From: Heliocidaris tuberculata
Lineage: Eukaryota > Echinodermata > Echinoidea > Camarodonta > Echinometridae
Direction of reading: 5' to 3'
Length of the DNA: 64,000 nucleotides
NCBI GenBank assembly: GCA_025618425.1
Contig: CM046841.1
Span: 5,746,883 to 5,810,882, forward strand
Within the stretch, counting starts at the first letter, position 1. Each line of letters opens with the position of its first letter. Positions 1-11,489 of the stretch are shown one piece after another. Position numbers and translations under genes: made by a program. The notes under the pieces were generated by a model that saw only the letters and a list, made by a program, of their open reading frames with translations, was not told the origin of the DNA and did not search any database.

Positions 1-1081
1 TTTCATTATCATTTTATTTCATTATTTTTTCATTAAATTGCTATTGTTATGATATCGATCTTCTTATTCAATTAAGAATGATTAAGAATGATAAAGGAAT
101 TTTTGACGAATTCATAGAAGAATTAAAATGGAGATCAAAAATCAATAAGCATGTGCTCTGGAAAAAAATGTGAAAAGAAAATGACAGAACTCAAATACTG
201 AATATCATGTAAAACGAACTTCTGTTTGTAACATGTTGAAATTACTGTATTTCTTATGTTTTGTTATGACATGCATCTGTGTGCAAGTTTACCTGAATAA
301 AAAAAAATAGAATAAAAAATACATGTAATGATTTTTTTTTTAATGTAAGAAAGAAAGAAAGAATAATGTTAATTCATTTGTTTAGCACTGCCGTATTTTA
401 TTGCGTTATTTATTGGCTTTCATTCAGTAGTATTCATTTAGCCTATCCTCATCAGTTGACTTTCCTTTATATTTAATGCAAGGTCTCGATCATGGCAACC
501 TCAGAGATTCTTTTCTTTTGAGAAATGACTCTAGATCATACTCATAAGTTTTTAAGCAAAATCTGCTCATCAGCGGCCGCCCGCCCGCCCCCACTACTGA
601 AAAATAGAAACTGAGGTGGAAATAGCTTCTTGTTCCCCTGCTTGTACACCCTTAATTTGTTCCCTTCATAAATAACCCTAATGGTGTAATTGCCTTGTAT
701 TTGCCTTTAAAATGGCATCTGTCTGTTTCCAAAGCAAATGCTAGAAGGGCATTTTTAATGACAGGTTTCTATACATCGTGAAGAAAATTCCTTTTTAGCT
801 TAGGATTTTCTTATATGGAATCAAGCCACTGATTCAGGAACATAAAATCAAACAAATGCCTATCAATTAAGAAAAGGGCCCCTGTTTTATCATGATGGGT
901 AGACTTAATGACACATCAGATGAAAGACTGTCGAGTGGTCCAGAATAAGGATTCCATTGCATGAGAGGCACACCCCCGCCCCTCCGCCGTTGCTATCACT
1001 ACTGGCCTACATTCGTTCTCACTAAACTACTTTTTTAAAAACACAACTTTATCTGTCTTTTTTCTATGCATATTTCATCAG
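1..1081 (+). other. Presumed last intron of the GAREM-like gene
   Basis: AT-rich DNA with no coding signal, ending at the acceptor of the SAM exon. It includes a short GC-rich patch near 571-592 (CCGCCCGCCC type) and poly-T/GAAA runs at 328-362. Nothing else is recognisable. Confidence 0.4.
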
Positions 1082-1369
1082 TCTAACCCGTCAACTTACA
1101 CATCAACTAAACGAGTTCGCCTACCCGAGAGAACCTTCAACTCACCTGCAGAACTTCCTCGTGATATGTCAGAACTAACCTGTGGAGAGCTCGGGCAAGC
1201 CCTACGTTTATTGCACATGAGGGAAGAGACCGTAGAACTATTCACTAAACACCTTGTAAACGGGGCTCTTCTTGAAAAGATGGACGCGGATATCTTAAAG
1301 TCGGAGTTTGAATTAACGCACTTTGAACTTTTCAAAATCAGGCAGTTTATTTCTGGATGGAGACCATAG
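1082..1369 (+). CDS. GAREM1: GAREM-like adaptor, terminal exon with SAM domain (partial gene)
   Basis: This is the last coding exon of a gene whose upstream exons lie outside the window. A pyrimidine-rich tract and CAG acceptor (1079-1081) open a frame that starts SNPSTYTSTKR and runs 95 residues to TAG at 1367-1369. Residues after ELPRDMSEL form a sterile alpha motif (SAM) fold of about 63 residues, ending FKIRQFISGWRP at the stop. The terminal GWRP following a FI motif is characteristic, to my recollection, of the C-terminal SAM domain of GAREM proteins, GRB2-binding adaptors that pass EGF receptor signals to ERK in the cytoplasm. The orthology rests on this one domain; another SAM adaptor is possible. 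An in-frame Met at 1166 gives a shorter reading, but the upstream acceptor fits an internal splice better. Confidence 0.65.
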   Translation, partial: SNPSTYTSTKRVRLPERTFNSPAELPRDMSELTCGELGQALRLLHMREETVELFTKHLVNGALLEKMDADILKSEFELTHFELFKIRQFISGWRP

Positions 1370-1560
1370 TCTCTCTGTTCTATCATTATTATTGTCTTCG
1401 TCATCATCATCACCACTAGTACCATCTTCATTATCTCCTCCTTCATCATTGCCATCTCTACTCACATTTGCATTTGTTTTATCACTATCAACTATCCTCT
1501 GTACCATTATATTTTTAAACATCATCATTAGATACCATCTTCTTCCTTTCCATTACTAGA

Positions 1561-2236
1561 ATTATCACCGTCAGCACTGTCATCATCATCACCATCATCA
1601 TCACCATCATTATCATCATCACCATCATCACCATCATCACCATCATTATCACCATCATTATCATCATTATCATCATCACCATCATTATCATCATCATCAC
1701 CATCATTATCATTATCATCACCATCACTGCCATTATCATTATCATTATCATCACCATCATCATCACCATCATTATCACCATCACCGCCATTATCATTATC
1801 ATTATCATCACCATCATCACCATCATTATCATCACCATCATCATCACCATCAATATCATTATCATCACCATCACCATCATCACTATCATCATCACCATCA
1901 TTATCATTATCATCACCATTACCATCATCACCATCATTATCACCATCATCACCATCATTATCACCATCATTATCATTATCATCACCATCATTATCACCAT
2001 CATTATCACCATCATTATCATTATCATCACCATCATCACCATCATCACCATCATTATCACCATCATTATCACCATCAACATCATCACCATCATCACCATC
2101 ATTATCACCATCATCATCACTATCATCACCATCATTATCATTATCACCATCACCATCATCATCACCATCATCATCACCATCATTATCATCACTATCATCA
2201 CCATCATTATCATTATCACCATCATTATCACCACCA
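1561..2236. repeat. ATC/ACC trinucleotide-derived minisatellite in a 3' UTR
   Basis: About 675 bp of interspersed ATC, ACC and ATT triplets (units such as CATCATTATCACCATCATCAC). It begins 190 bp after the SAM-exon stop and precedes an AATAAA, so it probably lies in the 3' UTR of the GAREM-like transcript. Its reverse strand is open in two frames as poly-Asp/Gly/Asn and poly-Met/Ile/Val; these are repeat artefacts. Confidence 0.9.
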
Positions 2237-2316
2237 TTGTTTTTTGTGTTTCTTTGTACATGCATATATTTACAGTTGTATATACTTTTGTATTTTTATA
2301 TGTGCTTTTTCAAGCG

Positions 2317-2322
2317 AATAAA
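2317..2322 (+). other. Candidate polyadenylation signal AATAAA
   Basis: AATAAA lies about 950 bp after the stop of the SAM exon, just beyond the trinucleotide repeat and a short T-rich stretch. It is the first canonical signal downstream. Confidence 0.45.
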
Positions 2323-2819
2323 GAACAAATGAAATGAAATTCTCTTTTGCAACTGAAAAAAGGATATTTCCATTATTTTTCTCTTCTCCACAACTTTTGA
2401 AAAATGAATAGGAAACTGATTTGGAAAGATAAGATTCTCTTTTATTATATATTACAAGTTGTACAACTGCAAGTGAATTTAAAATTTAATTGTGAGTTCG
2501 TATGAAGTTATAATGGTATGTATTTTGTATAATAAAAATAGCACATCATGATCATAATTACAGAAATGATCTTTATATAGTTGCACATCAATTTCCAACA
2601 TAATTGCAGCCTCATAATAAATACTATGAAGCATAATACAGTGTTTTCCCATTCCCATTTCCAATTTTGATATTTTTTTAGTCCTGTGTAAGCAAACTGT
2701 TTCATTGCTTATTGGGGGAAAAAATGACTCTCTATCAGCAACCTTACATATCTGACAACAAGTTTTTACCTTGCTTGGAAAATTAAAAAGAATCTTGGGA
2801 CCATTTTAGGTACACTATT

Positions 2820-3063
2820 TTGAGTTCTCTTGTGATCCCTAAAGTCGCAAAATCTTGGGGGGTAAGATCATTTTCCCATGCGTGTCCTAAATTATGGAAT
2901 AGCCTTCCTGAAGACATCAAAAAGTGTATAACTTCTGATTCTTTTAAAAATCATGTAAAAACATTTCTGTTTAATTCTTAATTTCTACATGCACCTTGAG
3001 GACTCCACAGAGTGGATTTGGCGCTATATAAGTTACATTTATTATTATTATTATTATTATTAT
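2820..3063 (+). mobile_element. Non-LTR retrotransposon 3' end (LINE relic)
   Basis: From 2844 a frame reads SWGVRSFSHACPKLWNSLP, then a helix ending FKNHVKTFLFNS before TAA at 2979-2981. The motif PKLWNSLP followed by FK..K is typical of the extreme C terminus of LINE ORF2 reverse transcriptases (CR1/L2/Jockey types). The element ends in an ATT microsatellite at 3043-3062, as such tails do. Only the 3' truncated end is present. Confidence 0.75.
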
Positions 3064-3448
3064 ATTGAAGGGCCTGCCTGGACTTCACAATAATAATAAA
3101 TTCTAGAATTCAAAGAACTACACATGAATATATTCTAAGATGCACCTTCCTTTATTACCGATGATTAGTACAATAGAAAAATCAATCTTTGTAAGCTGCT
3201 TGTGTGGTACATGTACATATTGAAATCAATGGCAGAGGTACAAGAAAGGTACTGTGTGTGTATTTCTCCCACACTTCACAATGTACAAATTCACTGTAAT
3301 GCCTCCACTGTTAATATATCTATGTACCATATGCATAGCCAGTAATATATAATTTTATAGTAATCAATTCTTAAGCTTGTGGAGTATGGACTGTGATTTG
3401 GTTTGATTATTTCACTAACACAAACATTAATGCAATACTAGTACATGT

Positions 3449-3632
3449 AGAGTGAAACCTTGTTATAACAAACTCCTTAGGACCACGGAAATAACCTCTT
3501 TATATCAAAACCTTCTTATATCAGGGCTGAAAAACAATAGAATATAAAGAAGTGGGACCGGCAAAATTACCTTGTTATACCAAGAGTTTGTTTTAACAGT
3601 GTTCTTTATAATAACGATGTTCCTGTGTATAT
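3449..3632. mobile_element. Small inverted-repeat element (TTGTTATAACAA family)
   Basis: A short palindromic element with ends resembling GTRAAACCTTGTTATAACAA and internal CTCTTTATATC. Related copies lie at 44900-45060 and, as a fragment, at 45859-45920. Boundaries are approximate; the ends are diverged. Confidence 0.5.
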
Positions 3633-4453
3633 GTATCTAGTACAAATTGAACTGTACATAATAATAAATTGTTTTATCAGGTTACAAGACAGTATAACAG
3701 AAAATACTTTGTATAATGTCAACTGCATTTGGGTCTCAATACGAAATTAATCATCACCCCATTAGAAAGAGTCACTCAGTAAAGCTTGTGTTCAGTGAGT
3801 GTGTACATTACATTAAGGAACTATGCAAGACAATACTTGGGATTATTAAATAAACACTGTAGCATTCACAATACAACTTTCAATTAGTATCTGTCACATA
3901 ATCTATAGGATGTGAATTGAGAGTGAAAGTAGAAACATTTCTTCTTGAGTTAAAGGAACTGTCATTGATTTCAGAACATCATTACTCTTTTATCATAGTA
4001 ATAAAAATATTGAATAATTTTTACTGGTTAAAATTAGCTATTGATTTTTTTATTGGTAAAATGATGCTCAAATACTTAAAACTCAAAGAACTACATTTCA
4101 AAATAATCTTCTTCATTTATCCTTCAATAAAAGCAAGGTGATTTTTATGTGATATATATATAAAAGCCTGTGAGAATCAATAACTCCTTCCGTCCTGTGA
4201 GAGAAAACTCCCAACTCAAATTATTCATGTCTTATTACATACATGCTAGGGTGAAAAATCGCTGTTTCCTTTGTACGCAATTAGAAACGGGTATATATGT
4301 AAATGATGTTCTAAATGACGATAATACTACTAAACTATGAAACAATTGATTTTAATCCAGGTGACACAGTAAGGCTAATCTACAATGTGCTACATACATG
4401 CTCAGCATGTTGACTATACTTCATTATATCATGTTTATTACTCCTTGAATTAA

Positions 4454-4858
4454 CCCTTTCAAGACAACTGATCACATTTTGTGGTTTGACTCAATAACCT
4501 TTGATTCAGAGCTCTAAAAAAATATAACAGATGAATGAGTAGAAACAGCAAAGATTTCTGCACCCACTATATCCATTTTTGTTGCATGACCATATTGCGT
4601 TTGATGACGGGAATTTTTAAAAGGAAAATAAGCTTTAAAATTCTTAAATTGGCAACACATTGAGAGGTTCAAACTCTTTGTTTTTGCCAAAATTGACAAT
4701 TTTTTCAACTTTTAGATAAAGTTGTTAACCATGTATGTTTTCAAACACACTACATTTTATTAGAAGCATGTAGCACTAAAATAAAAATTATATTGTTGCC
4801 AATTTGAAGAACAAAATGTGATCAATTTAGCCCTTAAATAATTCCTGTCCTGAAAGGG
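4454..4858. mobile_element. TTAA-flanked MITE, piggyBac-like
   Basis: Terminal inverted repeats CCCTTTCAAGACA and CCCTTTCAGGACA are flanked on both sides by TTAA (4450-4453 and 4859-4862). A sub-terminal ATCACATTTTG/CAAAATGTGAT pair extends the symmetry. TTAA duplication with CCCTTT-type ends is the signature of piggyBac-class insertion. No coding capacity, about 405 bp. Confidence 0.75.
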
Positions 4859-7529
4859 TTAATGCAAACAGCAAAATTATTGGTGATAGAAGTGAATAAA
4901 AAAGTTGTATTTTGACATTTGTGAAGAGAGTTTTGGTAATATTAAGCCTAATCAATGAAGTAGAGCTATTTTAACCTGCTCTAGGTTTAATGATTATTTT
5001 CTAAATAAAATTATTTTCAACAATATGCATTTTCCGTTCCGGGCACTACGTTTCAATAAGCTACCTAAGCACTATGATTGAAAACTTATCTCATTAGAAT
5101 TGACTTCTGATCATTTTTTTCAAAACTTTGTGGAATTGTATGGATTAAGCACCAGATGCATTGAAAAAGATTGTTAGAATGTGAAAAGGTTAGAGTGCAC
5201 TATGTATATAATGGAAATGGTAGTGTTGAACGCTACCATTACATGGCATATTAATAATCATTGAATGTTTATACAGCAATCATTATATATTGCAGAATAA
5301 ATCTGTAAGAAAAAATAAAGCTTTCTGGTTAATTGTCTATTGCTGTAAAAGTACTAACTATATCTGAGAATGAATGTTTGCACAGGTTTTATGCATGTTT
5401 GTAACCATCTCAAATACAATACAATGCCAGAAAACCATTTCTACTGCAAGTTTATGTACATTAGTTTTAAAAATAAGTACTTTTCTCAAACATGTAGTAA
5501 ATACAGCTTATCAATTTATGGTAGAAAGAATAATTTTGACCAATATTTGATCCTCAAAGTAAGCAATGTTTTATTTGTGACTGTTTCCTGCAGATTCACA
5601 ACTTTGTTCCACCAGAATGTTTCATGTACATAAAATGTGGTACATGATAATGTGAAAGAGAATATGTAAACTCAACTATGTCTTTATAAAGTACTCATAC
5701 TTGCAATATAAGTTTCATCAATGTACAAAGAGAGAAATGAAATGAATATAGCAGATCAGCCTATGTTTATAAAGCACACTCAAACATGATTAAAACAGAT
5801 GTTCTTCTAAGAAAATATATATATTTGTATCAGACACAGACATATTACACAGCAATTTGGCCCTTTAGAAAAACATGAATTGCACTATAAGCTTATTTTT
5901 CAGCAAACAACATCAGGTAAATATGAAATACAGCTAAATAATGAATATTTATTTCTTTGCACTGCTACATTATTCAGCATTTCAAGATATTTAATGTACT
6001 TTACATGGACGTGTACATGAGTGAAAGACTCACATTTGATTGTAAGTTTAGTTCTTTTTTTTAAACTTACAATTCACTACATTTCTTCCTTTGATACCTT
6101 GCACAATTAATTCAATATAGCAGATGAGTATCATACACATTATTTACATTCTTTTGTGATTGTAAGTGCACTATGACATCTAGGCTAAAACTGTTACATA
6201 ATCTCACTTTGCCCGTAATGTGTAAACTTTGCAAAAATTATTCAGATGAGTTATATTTTCATGAACATCTGTATGTTTGTCAACTTGAAAACTCTATTGA
6301 ACTTGATCTTCAATTAACACTAAATAACTTGAACACTACCAAATTGGTATCTTGAAAACAAGTCAAATGGAATGATATCAGCCTTTACCTTATTGCACTA
6401 TTAATCTTTTTCATGAGAAATAAACAGAAATGTTTCATTACCAGTCTGAAATTAGGTCATGATAGGTCTTTTGAAATTGTGAATGTAGGTTAAATTTGAC
6501 TTACCCTGGTCTAAAATATGAACACAACTTGAGAAAAAAGTTAAGGGCTAAATATGAACACAACTTGAGAAAAAAGGTTAAGGGCGATTGAAAATATTTC
6601 AGAAAGTGCATCCTCACCCATTATCAAATTAAGGGTTACATGTGGTATGTTGCCTTCAATGCTTGGTATTCATGCTACCATGAAAGAAATATCAACACAC
6701 TTCTAAATCAAGAAGCACACTGCAAGCTAAAAGCACCCTCCAAGCTAAAAGCACACCAGTCCTACAATTGTATATATCCATGTGTAATCACCTTTGGTTA
6801 CTATCGTACAGGAATTATGCCAATAGTACTGATTTTTTGTTTTTCTCAGTACTACTTCAAAATCAATATATACAAATGATAATATAACCTAACAAACTAA
6901 TTAAGATAAGAACCCATATCTACAGTAGGGTTCCACACTAACTCCTTTGTAAGTGTAAAAAAAGGAGGCTACTGCTAAACCTAACGAGTCCTTTATTATT
7001 TTACTGGAACCCTGTGTTAGAGTCAAATCCTGTCAATTAAATTATCAACATGATGGGTGTTCATCCAACTCTTCCGCATGAAATCTATATATTCTTTTTA
7101 TGTCAACAAAGGATTTCTAGTGCTGGTAAACATAATGATATTATATCATCTCCTTCAAAACAATGAAAAGAATATTTCAAAGTGTTGATAGTTTGTTGAG
7201 TTATCATTGATGTGTGTTAGGGTTGGCCTTCAGATTACACTGTCCTAAAAAGTAAGACCTGGCCCTGTTTAATGAAACCTGTTATAAATAACAAATTGCA
7301 ATAATTGATATGAGCTCATGAAAATGTGGCATTTCATTGGCTTGAGAGAAAATCTGATATAGCACTGTGGATCCGAAGTCTTTACTGATAACAAGTTTTA
7401 TGAAACAGGGATCATATTCTGAAACTATGGTTTTATTGGGAACAACTGGTTTGATGGTTCATCTTACCTGACTGCTAAGAAAGCAGGTGTATTCTTGTAC
7501 AAAAGCACCAAGGGGACCTATAGCTTTAA

Positions 7530-7884
7530 CCCTAAAAGGGCCGGGGGGGGGGTGGTGGTGGAATCCACCCCCCCCCCAGACATTTCTCGCGATATGTTCG
7601 CAACGTGCAAAGCGGTCGCCGCGGCGTTTCATGACTTTTGCCTTTCGAATCTCACGCATCTTTTGAGACCAAATTCGCGATGTCCAGGCATGCGGTTCCG
7701 AAGTTACTGAACATTTCGTACTTGCTCAAAAATTGCTCAAAAACGTGATTTCATGTATGATTTCAATACAAAATGTGTTTTCAGCCAAAATTTAGAAATC
7801 TATGAACATTTTTACATTTATTGATTAAAACTAATTTATTTTTATGCTGGGTGGCATAGCCAAAATCTCCCGGCCCTTTTATGG
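7530..7884. mobile_element. TTAA-flanked MITE with G/C-tract hairpin
   Basis: Ends CCCTAAAAGGGCCGG and CCATAAAAGGGCCGG (inverted) are flanked by TTAA at 7526-7529 and 7885-7888. Close to the left end, a G10 run and a C10 run face each other across a short GGTGGTGGAATCCACC hairpin (7542-7580). Non-coding, about 355 bp. Confidence 0.7.
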
Positions 7885-8341
7885 TTAAGCCCATCTGAGG
7901 GACTTGGTGATGATGATTAATGCCTTATCAAAGGACACTAGCGCATCTACTTGGTTTAGAACCCATGACCTCCTAGACCACTGCTCTGAACCATCACGTC
8001 TTCTCTGTTATCACTTATGTTAGTGAAAACAATATTGTCATAACAAATTGAACTTGCAAAGAATTAGCAAACAATTATCATTGGTTCTTGCACAAACGTG
8101 TCTCTGAACCAGAAGCGTACACAGCTCATCTATGCACAGACACTAACCAATGGCTTGTCTTAAATAAAATTTGTTTTACTGACAATTAATATCATTTTCA
8201 CTAGTATGCCAGATTTAGTTTTCAGAATTCCACCCCAGGGCCCTGATAAAAATCTCTGATTTATTGTATGCAGGAACCTTCCTACTTCTGTTGCCTCAAA
8301 ATTTGTCATCATGGGTAGAGCAGGTCTAGGGAATGTACAGA

Positions 8342-8562
8342 ATAAATAACAAGATTGACATCTGACTGTCTCACAGTGTAGTATCATCAGTAGTATCATC
8401 AGTGATGAGTAGAATAGGTCTGTAGCATGTAGAAGAGAATACACAACAGCATTCAAAAGATGAACATCTGACTGTCTCACAGTGTAGTATCATCAGTGAT
8501 GAGTAGAGTAGGTCTGTAGCGTGTAGAAGAGTGTACGCAACAGCAATCACAAGTTGAACATC
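8342..8562. repeat. Two-copy tandem duplication, about 105 bp unit
   Basis: The block beginning GACATCTGACTGTCTCACAG and passing through GTAGTATCATCAGTGATGAG is repeated once with about 10 percent divergence. It is not next to any recognised exon. Confidence 0.75.
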
Positions 8563-8796
8563 TGATGGTACAACTTTCCCCAAAGGATGATCTGCTTCAG
8601 ACAAAAATAAAGGAAAAGAAAAGAGAAAGAAAAAAAAGGGACACAAAATTCAAAATGGGGTGTCAAAATTGCCTACTTCACAAAAAGGGACAACTTTCCC
8701 AGAGCCAAAAGATTACATACAATTCATTTGCTAAAATGACATTGTAGTGGTTCTAAGCATTCTCATATTACATTGGATATATACAGGTATATATCA

Positions 8797-8838
<42 letters not shown>

Positions 8839-8841
<3 letters not shown>

Positions 8842-10699
8842 TCAACTTCGCTTAAGTCGATCTTGTCGGGACTGAGTAAAATGCGTCGACTTAGGCGATT
8901 TTCGACTTATGCGAAAGTCGAAAAAATTCAACTTACGCGTTATCCCGGCACCATGCAGCCGCGCCGTTGTCCTCGGCACGGCTGGTGGCTTGAACAGTGT
9001 TATTACACTACAATTCTTATCCCATGCGTGCCGTAGTTTTGTTGTGCAGACATCCAGAAAATGGGAACATTTTCACTTCAGACGACGGATATCCAATATA
9101 AAGAAAATAAAACAAAATGCGTTAAAACTACATTTTCTTTCAAAAAGAGGAAGTATGGTTTCTTATCTCTGTCGTCAAATTGTGTACTTTCCGACGACCC
9201 ATTTTCGGGTCACCGTGAGCGATATATGAATTTTAAAAAAGTACATTGAGTCTTCTCACTCTAACAATGCATATCACCCTGACGCTGGTAAAATAATTTA
9301 TCAGATGCATGCTCTTTGATCATATCTTAAATGATGTTTGAAAATCAGTGTTCATAATAAAGGACTGAAAACTTATTGTGATGTGTCTCTGATAAAGTAC
9401 AATTTCTATAGCTTCTCACGACAAAGCATATCATTCTCTAACGACGCTGATAAAAATATTGTTACCTGTTGCATGAATTTAACTCGGCAATTCTACTATT
9501 TAAAATCTCCAGCTAACGATATTCATTGAAATAGGTCCAATGAATCAAGTTATTTTCTTTGAAGTGGAAAACATATGACGTGCTTTATAAACAGTCAATA
9601 TTCATTTTGTTTTAATTATCATGATGATCCATATCATTCTCTAACGAGGCTGACAAGAATTGTATCAGGGAAAACTGATGACATTTGACTGGATAACTCT
9701 GCTCTCTAATCTAAATCGCGAGTCACATTTCTTGTCAAGGAGAAGGCACTTTACGATGTTCCAGAATAAGTAAAAAAAAAAAAAAATTTGATTTCTATGA
9801 CGATGATAATTGTTAGCTGTCAACATTTAAACAAATTAATTTAAACAAATAAAATAAAATGCCTTTTTAAACATTTCAAATATTGTACGAATTGTATTTG
9901 ATTTCAGATAACGCATATTCTGATTCCAAAATAAATTTCATACCCACGGGAAGCCTCCCTTCTTACTCGATGCCGTACGATATATGTCAAGCTAAGGAAC
10001 AATGTTGCCTCTAATTTGTTATTTCGAGTCTAAATTAGTAACACCAAGCAGCCAATAACAGCACGAACATGAGCCATCGCCCCCATCGAACCCCCTTATG
10101 CGACATGTGACTTAAATGATATTCAGTTGCTATGCAAGTTGAACCAAATTTGCCGATATTGGACCAATCATAGCGCTGTAGTGTTTCCAGCGATTGACCT
10201 GCACATGCGCAGAACATACGCTAGTTTTCGTGCCAAATGTTTACTCATTCAGTTACAATCACTGATCTCTATGGTTTTTCCATAGAGATCAGTGGTTGCA
10301 ATGCGAAGCTCGAATGAACTTGCCGATATTGAACCAATCACAGTGATTTTATTTATGGGATTTACCCATCCTTATCGTTTAGGCACTTTCGAAGAACGTT
10401 CCATAATTTCTGAGCCTGAGTTTTCTTATGAGATAATTTGCCGAACGAAGTTCGTGCCAGTGATGGAAACCCTTACCAACTCAGGCTATGCCGAAAGTAT
10501 ATAGTGCGGCCAATAATCTGACCGCTAGCTAGCACATCGGTGTGCTATAATGACTGGATTTTCAACCGGCAATTTCTTACAAAATTACAGAGTATAAATG
10601 AAGTCTCTATTTTGAGATCGAGAGTTGGTACAAATCTCATACATCAAGCCACGATCGAAAAGGTTTGAAGGGAGATCTTATCGAGGGCCAGGGATAAAG

Positions 10700-10736
<37 letters not shown>

Positions 10737-11043
10737 GATTATGAATGGAGAAGCACGCGCCGCGCGCCAGCAGGTCTGTCAGAGTCGATAAATAAAATCG
10801 ATCGGTGTTTGTGATGTTTTGACAGTGATTGGTTACACATTCGACTTGGGCGGTGTGAATTTAATATTTTTCTTTGGAACGGTTCTGAGAATTTGATCGA
10901 CAGGCAATTAATCGACTTACAAACATCGACTTATACACAGAATTAACACACGTAAGTCTATGAGGGTAAATTGGGACTTTTTTTTTTCATCAACTTAAGC
11001 GACTATTCGACACATGCGACGTTGACTTAAGCGAGGTTGACTG
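8839..11043. mobile_element. Non-autonomous Tigger/pogo-like DNA transposon, copy A
   Basis: The element begins CAGTCAACTTCGCTTAAGTC and ends with the inverted counterpart GCGAGGTTGACTG, flanked by TA on both sides (8837-8838, 11044-11045). Sub-terminal CGACTTA motifs recur at both ends. About 2.2 kb, with no transposase frame visible, so it depends on another source. A second copy, 55507-58450, shares most of its length. Interior features include a GA microsatellite at 10704-10731. It sits about 310 bp past the stop of the GLUT12-like gene, perhaps limiting its 3' UTR. Confidence 0.8.
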
Positions 11044-11352
11044 TATATACATATATATAAATCATTCTTACACGTACACATTGCAGTATCAATTCCTTAG
11101 GCCAATTTTTTTTTTAATTTCCATGATTATAAGCTACATATTCAATAACACTGAGGTTCAGAGACATGAACAGAAAGAGTTGAAATAATTACCTCATATT
11201 CTTCAAACTGAAGATGCCACTATCGATCATTCAACTAATTTACTCTCCTGACAAAACATTGTATATCTTAAATGAGATTTTATGAGTTAATATTGCAACA
11301 ATACAGCAGATTGTCAATCTGACTATGTATGGCCAATTGAAGATGTGAATGC
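11044..11352 (-). other. 3' UTR region of the GLUT12-like gene
   Basis: Sequence between the stop and transposon copy A. No AATAAA is visible on this strand; an ATTAAA variant at 11113-11118 is the only candidate polyadenylation signal before the transposon. Confidence 0.35.
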
Positions 11353-11489
11353 TCACTTGTTACTCAGCTCTTCTGATATCTGTTCTAGGCTTCTGTTCTT
11401 AGTCTCTGGTATAGCTAGGTAGATGAAGACAGTTGATACTAAACACACAAAGCCATAGATCAGGAATGTCCATGACACACCAAACTTTC
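11353..11489 (-). CDS. SLC2A12: GLUT12-like exon 13 (C terminus)
   Basis: Phase-1 acceptor AAACAG; encodes the last transmembrane helix ([15 protein letters not shown]...) and the signature [11 protein letters not shown], ending TGA at 11355-11353. Residues 712-756. Confidence 0.92.

Larger units (their letters stand above)
2323..8838. other. Gene-poor AT-rich stretch with transposon fragments
   Basis: No open frame here shows protein family motifs or a consistent exon structure. Apart from the listed LINE tail, inverted-repeat elements and tandem duplications, it holds unique-looking AT-rich sequence. A 31-bp near repeat (AACACAACTTGAGAAAAAA) occurs twice at about 6518-6585, and a dinucleotide AT run at 8809-8836 abuts the next transposon. 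Confidence 0.6.

Noticed and set aside
1515..2265. Poly-Asp/Gly/Asn and poly-Met/Val/Ile reading frames
   Set aside because: Both come from the ATC/ACC repeat and have no unique sequence or splice support.
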